Shown here: positions 58,429 through 64,000 of the stretch, piece by piece
Layout of the letters: each line of letters opens with the position of its first letter
Numbering within the stretch: position 1 is the first letter of the stretch
Source: Monosporascus cannonballus
Lineage: Eukaryota > Ascomycota > Sordariomycetes > Xylariales
Length of the DNA stretch: 64,000 nucleotides
Direction of reading: 5' to 3'
NCBI GenBank assembly: GCA_004154925.1
Contig: QJNS01000142.1
Span: 1-64,000, forward strand
Position numbers and translations under genes: made by a program
The notes under the pieces: generated by a model
Databases searched by the model: none
What the model was told of the DNA's origin: nothing
Seen by the model: only the letters and a program-made list of their open reading frames with translations

Positions 58429-61400
58429 ATGTCGATACCCGATGCAGCGACGAGGAAGGCGATTGCACGCGGGCTCGTGCAGAAGATCGCTAAAGAGCAT
58501 GGCTACATCCGTGAAGAGACATACGCTAAGATGGATGAAGAGATGCGCCGCGAAGTGGCGGAGGCTCAGTTCGCGAAGGACACGATGATTGGGGCTAGCA
58601 TCGTCACGTAAGACTCTATCTCCTGTCTCTGATTCTTTGGTGTGAGGGAACTAACTGAACAAGCTTGGCGAAGAACCTGTACTCTAAGGATGTCCGATTC
58701 ATTTTCGAACTGCTCCAGAACGCAGACGATAACCACTTCTCCGATGCAACAGCACTCCCTGTTGAGCCGTACGTGTCTTTCCGGGTACACGAAGATCGCA
58801 TCGTTGTCGAATGCAATGAAGATGGATTCAGCGAGGATAATCTACGGGCACTCTGTAATGTTGGCAAGAGTTCCAAGACAGGAGCCCAGGGCTACATTGG
58901 GGAGAAGGGCATCGGCTTTAAGTCGGTGTTCAAGGTAGCCTGGAAAGTTCACATTCAGTCTGGGGACTATTCCTTCACCTTCAAACATAGAAAGGGAGAC
59001 TCAGGGATGGGCATGGTTTCCCCGGAGTGGCAAGAACCAACTGAAGAGCTGGCGGGACCGCTAACTAGAATGACGCTGTACTTGCATGGCAAAGATGACA
59101 CCGGCTACGAAGAAACGCAGCGTCGAACCATTGCAGCCCAACTGAATGAGCTCCAACCTGCAATGCTCCTTTTCTGTGAGTAACTTCTAGAGTTTATTCC
59201 TACCCCCTGTTTCTCAGTTCATGGGCACAAGTTTCCCGCTTAGGTCATTCGGAAGTCTAGCTCCGGAAACATGGCTTATGAACCCCATCTGATATAGGAG
59301 ATACTGACTCTGGATGTTGCAGTGAAGAAGTTAAAGCGCATCGAACTTCACTTCTACGACGACAATGGAGTTGAGACGGCGTCATCTATCATTTCTTCTT
59401 ATAACGTCGGGCGACCTAGTCGGCATATGCTAGTAAAATCGGACAACAAGAACGGGAACATCGAAAGGACACAACGGGTGTACCATGTTGTCGAGACTCT
59501 GGCAAGGAATCTACCCCGGAATGAAAACAGGGAGTATTCCGTCAAGGAAGAGGCATCCAGAGCGTACAGCACAGCTCCAGTTATCCTCGCTTTCCCTCTC
59601 ACGAACGATGACGTCCCATTCCTTGAACCTCAGGACGTCTTTGCATTTTTGCCCGTTCGTCGCGTTGGATTCAATGTAAGTCTGGATCGGGTTGAGTCGA
59701 AGGGAATACAATCTCACAGTGAACACAGTTCTTGATACATAGCGACTTCGTCACCCAAGCTAACCGAGAAGATATCGTAACGACCTCGTCGCGAAACCTC
59801 CATCTTCTTGATGGCCTGGCTGAAACATTTGTCATTGCCATGAGGGAGCTATGCCAACATCCGAGGCTGAAATATCGGTGGATGAGGTACCTCCCCAAAC
59901 TTTCAGGATATCCATGGGATCCCTTCTGGCGGAAACTCGTGGATAAGATAAAATATCGTATACGCGACGAGGAAATTTTGATCTTGCGCGATTCCGCAAG
60001 CACGAAGAAAATCAAAGATGCTCGTCGACTCGCCATTAGAATGTGTGACAAGCACGGCAACCCTCTGATCGATGACATCCCGGGACAAAGTGCGTGCTAT
60101 CTCTCCCCCAGCTACGAGGAGGGAGATCTCGATATGTTAGACGACTTCGGACTCCAGTACATGGCCCAGGACGAGCTACATCGCAGAGTGGAGTATGATC
60201 TTTCGAGGAGGACATCCAGAATGCGGTCTTCAGAGACTGATGACGATTGGCATGAACGGGCTGCCCGTTGTCTAGACCTGTCCTTTGAACAGGGATGGGA
60301 TAATCGTATATCCGAGCTCAAGGAGTTCAAGCTTATTCCACTGACGAATGGTCAGTGGGTGAGCGCAAACAAGTCTCCCGTCTACTTCCCAGCCACGGAA
60401 AACGGCCTTCTTATCCCTGAGGACCTCGGACTTGCGCTCGTTGACCCTCAGGCCGCCAGGATGAAAAATCGAAGGCAATTGCTCACTTATCTGGGAGTGA
60501 AGTACGCTCCAGTGGAGGACACCCGTAACAGAGTCATTCAGAAGTACAAAACTACAGACCTTGTCGAGCTAGACCTAGAGACTTCGCTCACTCACCTGAG
60601 ATTCCTCTACCTTACACATGAGAAGAATCACGAGGCTGGCGCACGGTCTATCGAATTAGGACTGTGTGATACGGACGGAGCTATGCATTCCACAGCACAT
60701 CATTTCTACATGGTGAACAAGAAACGATACGGACTCTGGGGACTGGTCAATGGGGTACAGAACTATTTCAGATTTGATGATGTGCATTTCGTCAATGAAG
60801 GATATTTCATAAACCCACCCGAAAAACCTGAGCAACATAGTCTAACGTGGAAAGTGTGGTTCGACAAATTCCTAGGCGTCCATACGTACCCTCGTCTGGT
60901 TCATACCGACCATGATGAGCTTTCCAAGGAGTGTCGTTTTATTGCACAACATCTCCCTGGGGAATTTCTAGGCTTCCTAAGCCATGTTTGGAATGACCAA
61001 GGAGCCACGATCGAGTGCAAACCCAACCTGATCAACGAGTTGAAGGAATTTGAGGTACCATGCCGGCGGGAGCAAGCGATGCACCTCTCCGGAACGTACC
61101 TTCCCTTGCAGACCCTGCTCCAGGAGAGCGACAAATTCATGCGACACGCCGAGGGGTTTCCGTTCCTCCGTCTCCCGGAGGACTTGCACAGTGCTCACCT
61201 GGTCGCTAAATGGGATTTCTTGACGATTCTTGGCGTTAAAAAGGTTGCCAACCTTCAATTCTATCTCGACATCCTGCGTTATATCCAAGAAGACAACCTC
61301 AATGCATCAGACCTCACCGACCCTGCACGGGTTTTACATTTGTATATTCATCTCCACGAGGAATGTGATGTCTCGAGGGATGAGAGAGAGCAGCGGATGA

Positions 61401-64000
61401 AAGGGGGAAACGTACGGTATGTCAATCCTGCCGTCCGAAGGTAACTTATACTGTATTGACCGCCCTATAGGGGAGCAGTTGAAAACGAGAGTTGCCTCTT
61501 CATACCATCTTGGGGAGACAGAGAGGCGTGCTGGGTCTCACCCAGCCAATGCATACTCAATGGGCCGATTCAGATGCAAACCAAGTACCCAGTACTTACG
61601 AGATATAACGACACGTTCTCGACGTACAAGGATGATCTCCTCAAACTGGAAAAGTTCTTTCGTGTTACCTTGTCTATTCCGAAATGTTCATGGGAGAATA
61701 TCATTGAAGAATTGAAGTCACTGAAGGGCGATTCTTGTACCGAATTGGGTCGGATTTGTTCCCTTTACCAGCATCTAAGCAGCATGAAGATGGACGACCA
61801 TTCTATTGAACTCGTCAAGTAAGAGATGTATTCACTTAGCACCGATTGTGACGATCTAACCTGTGTTGAAACAGGAATGCGTTCGAAGTCGAAGCTCTGA
61901 TACTCGCTCGCTCCGGTGAGGTAACTTGGTGGAGACCCTCTCAATGCCTATGGTCTCGTCCGACGCCAATTCGAGGCAAAGTCAATTTGAGCACTGAGTA
62001 CAATGCGAGCTTTGAGAAATTCTTTGTCGACGTTCTCGGGGTACGGAGACTTGAGGCTAGTATCGTCTACAGTGAGCTACTAGCTTTGAGTGCCGAGGAA
62101 GCCACTGTGACGCAGGTTAAAACCCTTATGTGGATCTTGAACTCTCAGCTTGAGATGGAGCCATTAGATTGTTCACCTCAGAATCTATTGCAGCGCCCCA
62201 TTCTACCCGTCAGAGGCGTCGACGGTCGGGTAAGCCTCCAACCAAAAGATGCAGAGTTTGCTATTGTTGATCGGAAAAGACTCGGCGCGATCTTCCATGA
62301 CGACATTCCATGTCTCGACTTTACCATCGACGAGATCTGCCAACTCAAACTTCTCCTCATGTGGGCGGCTCTTGAAGACCGGTATTTGTCACGCCTGGTC
62401 AGAGAGACTTCCGCTCTGGAGTCGCGCGGCACGTTCTCGATCTCCGAATCCAGTCAAGACATCAGAAGGAAGGCCCGTGGGTTATTACGGTACCATTGCC
62501 CTGTTCCTACTGCTGATTCACGGATGCATTGATTGAAAGATAGGCTAACGTGACTCCTGTTCAGAATCGCGGTCCATTTCAAGAGTCCACGAGTTACAGG
62601 GGACGGGCGAGAGCTCTACCGCTTGTTTCGCAACTCGCAGACACTTGAGACAGCAACGATATCAACCACACTCTCGATTGTTATGCAGGGTAGGGTAGTA
62701 GTCTCAAAGGAGGTCGATCAAGGCGAGCTGCATATCGAGAATGATGCCGAGGGGTTGAGGATATACGTCCCACACGATGAGGGTCTGCGGGACACCTGCT
62801 TTCATTCTAGCCTCCCAAGGCGTTTAATGGCATGGATAATGGGACAAGCCGGGGCCCAGAATGATGCGCAACTTGATCCCAGCGCGGTTGCGGCTGTTAC
62901 GAGTATCCTACCTGCCAAAGCCTCGTCCGTCGAGCGCATCCTTGACGACGAGGGGATCATCGGGGTCAATATTGGCAATGAAGACGACGCGGTGGAGGAG
63001 CCGGCCGATATTGGCAATGAATACAAAGTGACAGAGGCGTCGACCGGTGATCCATTTGCACCTACAACACCTTCAACACCTTCTGCAGCTCTACGAATAC
63101 GATCATACTCCCCGGAACCGAGAACGCCGGATTCCCGCAACCTGGCAGATAGTGAAGATGGATACGTGGAAGGCGAGACACCAGCTACAGAATACACGTG
63201 GGACGAGAGTGGCAGATCAGCGGCGGCTAGGCGCTACTCTCATTTACCCGGACGCTATTTGTCCCCTTCTGATTTCACAACACGCACTTCCGGGGCGCAA
63301 CGGCGCGCGACCAGCGAATACAGGGCGCTTTTATCGCACGTTTTGTCGGCAGCAAGGAATTGCCGACTGTTAGCAGGAGCATTTGACCTCAGCAGTCTTT
63401 CCGACGCACTGGAAGATGATCGAACCACCGCGAGCCGAGCGTTCAACGAAGGCGACCTGTTCGGCGCTGGCATGGCCTCCATGGCACGCGACAAGAAGGT
63501 GGGCGCCGCAGGAGAACTATTCGTAAGCCTACCTACTCTCAGTAACTTCCGTAGATAGAGTCAAGGATGTTAACGGGAACTCCTCTAGGTATTCGAACTT
63601 CTCTCCTCTCTCAATCCCCCTCTCCGCGGATTTTGCCGCGACAATTGGAAGAGCACGATCCGTAGATATGCAACGGCCCATCCGGACTACGCCGACATGA
63701 GCGACTGGACGGGAAATGAGACTTCGGATCTCGAATATAAAGATGAAAATGGCATGCTTACCGAGGCCCTCGTGAGGCATGGGTATCTATCGAGCACCTG
63801 GAGAGGGCGGCGGGCGCAATACTACATCGAGGTGAAGACGACCCCTGGGCCGTGGGATACGCCCTTTTTCATGAGCCATGCGCAGTACGAGAAGGTAGAT
63901 AGCCGAAGCCCCCATTGAACCCAAATACGCACGTCGGGATACTAACCAACCCTTTCAGATGCGTAAGTTGTCCACTGAAGACTCGATCTACGCCATTTTC
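58429..64000 (+). CDS. GHKL/HSP90-type ATPase with NOV_C (DUF3883) domain, sacsin/NO VEIN-like, 3' end outside window
   Basis: Nine exons in the window (58429-58607, 58664-59175, 59323-59675, 59729-61416, 61471-61818, 61875-62489, 62565-63522, 63589-63894, 63959-64000) give 1667 aa with every phase consistent. Residues ~60-230 form the ATP-binding fold: N box FELLQNADDN, G1-like CNEDGFSEDNLRALC, lid GKSSKTGAQG and G2 GEKGIGFKSVFK. The long middle has PLTNGQWV, RRQLLTYLGVKYAPV and FPFLRLPEDL-type blocks known from NOV/sacsin-like proteins. A Ser/Thr/Pro-rich acidic linker spans ~63000-63200. The end, QYYIEVKTTPGPWDTPFFMS, is the NOV_C domain, whose xEVKxT core is nuclease-like. Many fungi have such proteins; function is not established. 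The gene lies 0.5 kb from the RIP island yet its frame is intact. Confidence 0.92.

Noticed and set aside
1..64000. CRISPR arrays, bacterial operons, rRNA genes, telomere repeats
   Set aside because: None seen; spliced eukaryotic genes throughout and no regularly spaced short direct repeats or telomeric hexamers.

Overview
The window is nuclear DNA of a filamentous ascomycete (Pezizomycotina; Sordariomycete-like by gene content, which is inference). The evidence is many short GT-AG introns, a secreted AA9 polysaccharide monooxygenase, fungal versions of fimbrin, eL18, an SR splicing factor and a mitochondrial carrier, an intron-bearing tRNA-Glu, and a 23-kb AT-rich block of retrotransposons with repeat-induced point mutation (RIP)-type C-to-T and G-to-A decay.

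Layout. 1-34.9 kb is ordinary gene-bearing DNA with long spacers: AA9 LPMO (+, 944-2271), a C2-domain/proline-rich protein (-, 3366-6321), a TMEM234-family membrane protein (+, 10106-10812), a small secreted protein (+, 11959-12593), fimbrin (+, 13731-15892), tRNA-Glu(CTC) (-, 17714-17812), a broken diterpene-synthase tail (-, 19271-19777), an unrecognised 692-aa protein (-, 19842-22007), a SRAP/HMCES-type DNA-protein crosslink sensor (-, 23049-24985), ribosomal protein eL18 (-, 25607-26682), a mitochondrial carrier (-, 27487-28814), an SR-type splicing factor (-, 30608-31814) and a small Ser/Arg-rich ORF (-, 34053-34301). All multi-exon models were joined by hand and checked for reading-frame phase at every junction.

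34.9-57.6 kb is a nested retroelement island. Its layers were separated with target-site duplications (TSDs). A 6.8-kb LTR element (34899-41678, TSD GGAGT) carries in its 5' LTR a 314-bp mini-LTR (TRIM-like) element (35162-35475, TSD GTAAT). About 2 kb of normal-GC DNA with a dead AYR1-like short-chain dehydrogenase gene follows. Next comes a reverse-oriented LTR of the same family (43694-44024), then a Ty3/gypsy chromovirus (about 44171-57617). The chromovirus is interrupted by a solo LTR (44719-45201, TSD GTCAG) that itself holds a solo copia LTR (44911-45073, TSD ATATC), and by a full copia element (52115-57585) inserted in the chromovirus 3' LTR. RT, integrase, RNase H, chromodomain and zinc-knuckle remnants are still readable through many stops.

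57.9-64 kb returns to normal composition with one large multi-exon gene running off the window end: a GHKL/HSP90-type (sacsin/NO VEIN-like) ATPase with a C-terminal NOV_C/DUF3883 domain. The housekeeping genes do not form a pathway. The accessory signals (broken terpene synthase, dead SDR, orphan 692-aa gene, NOV-like ATPase beside a RIP island) suggest a dynamic compartment next to a stable one.
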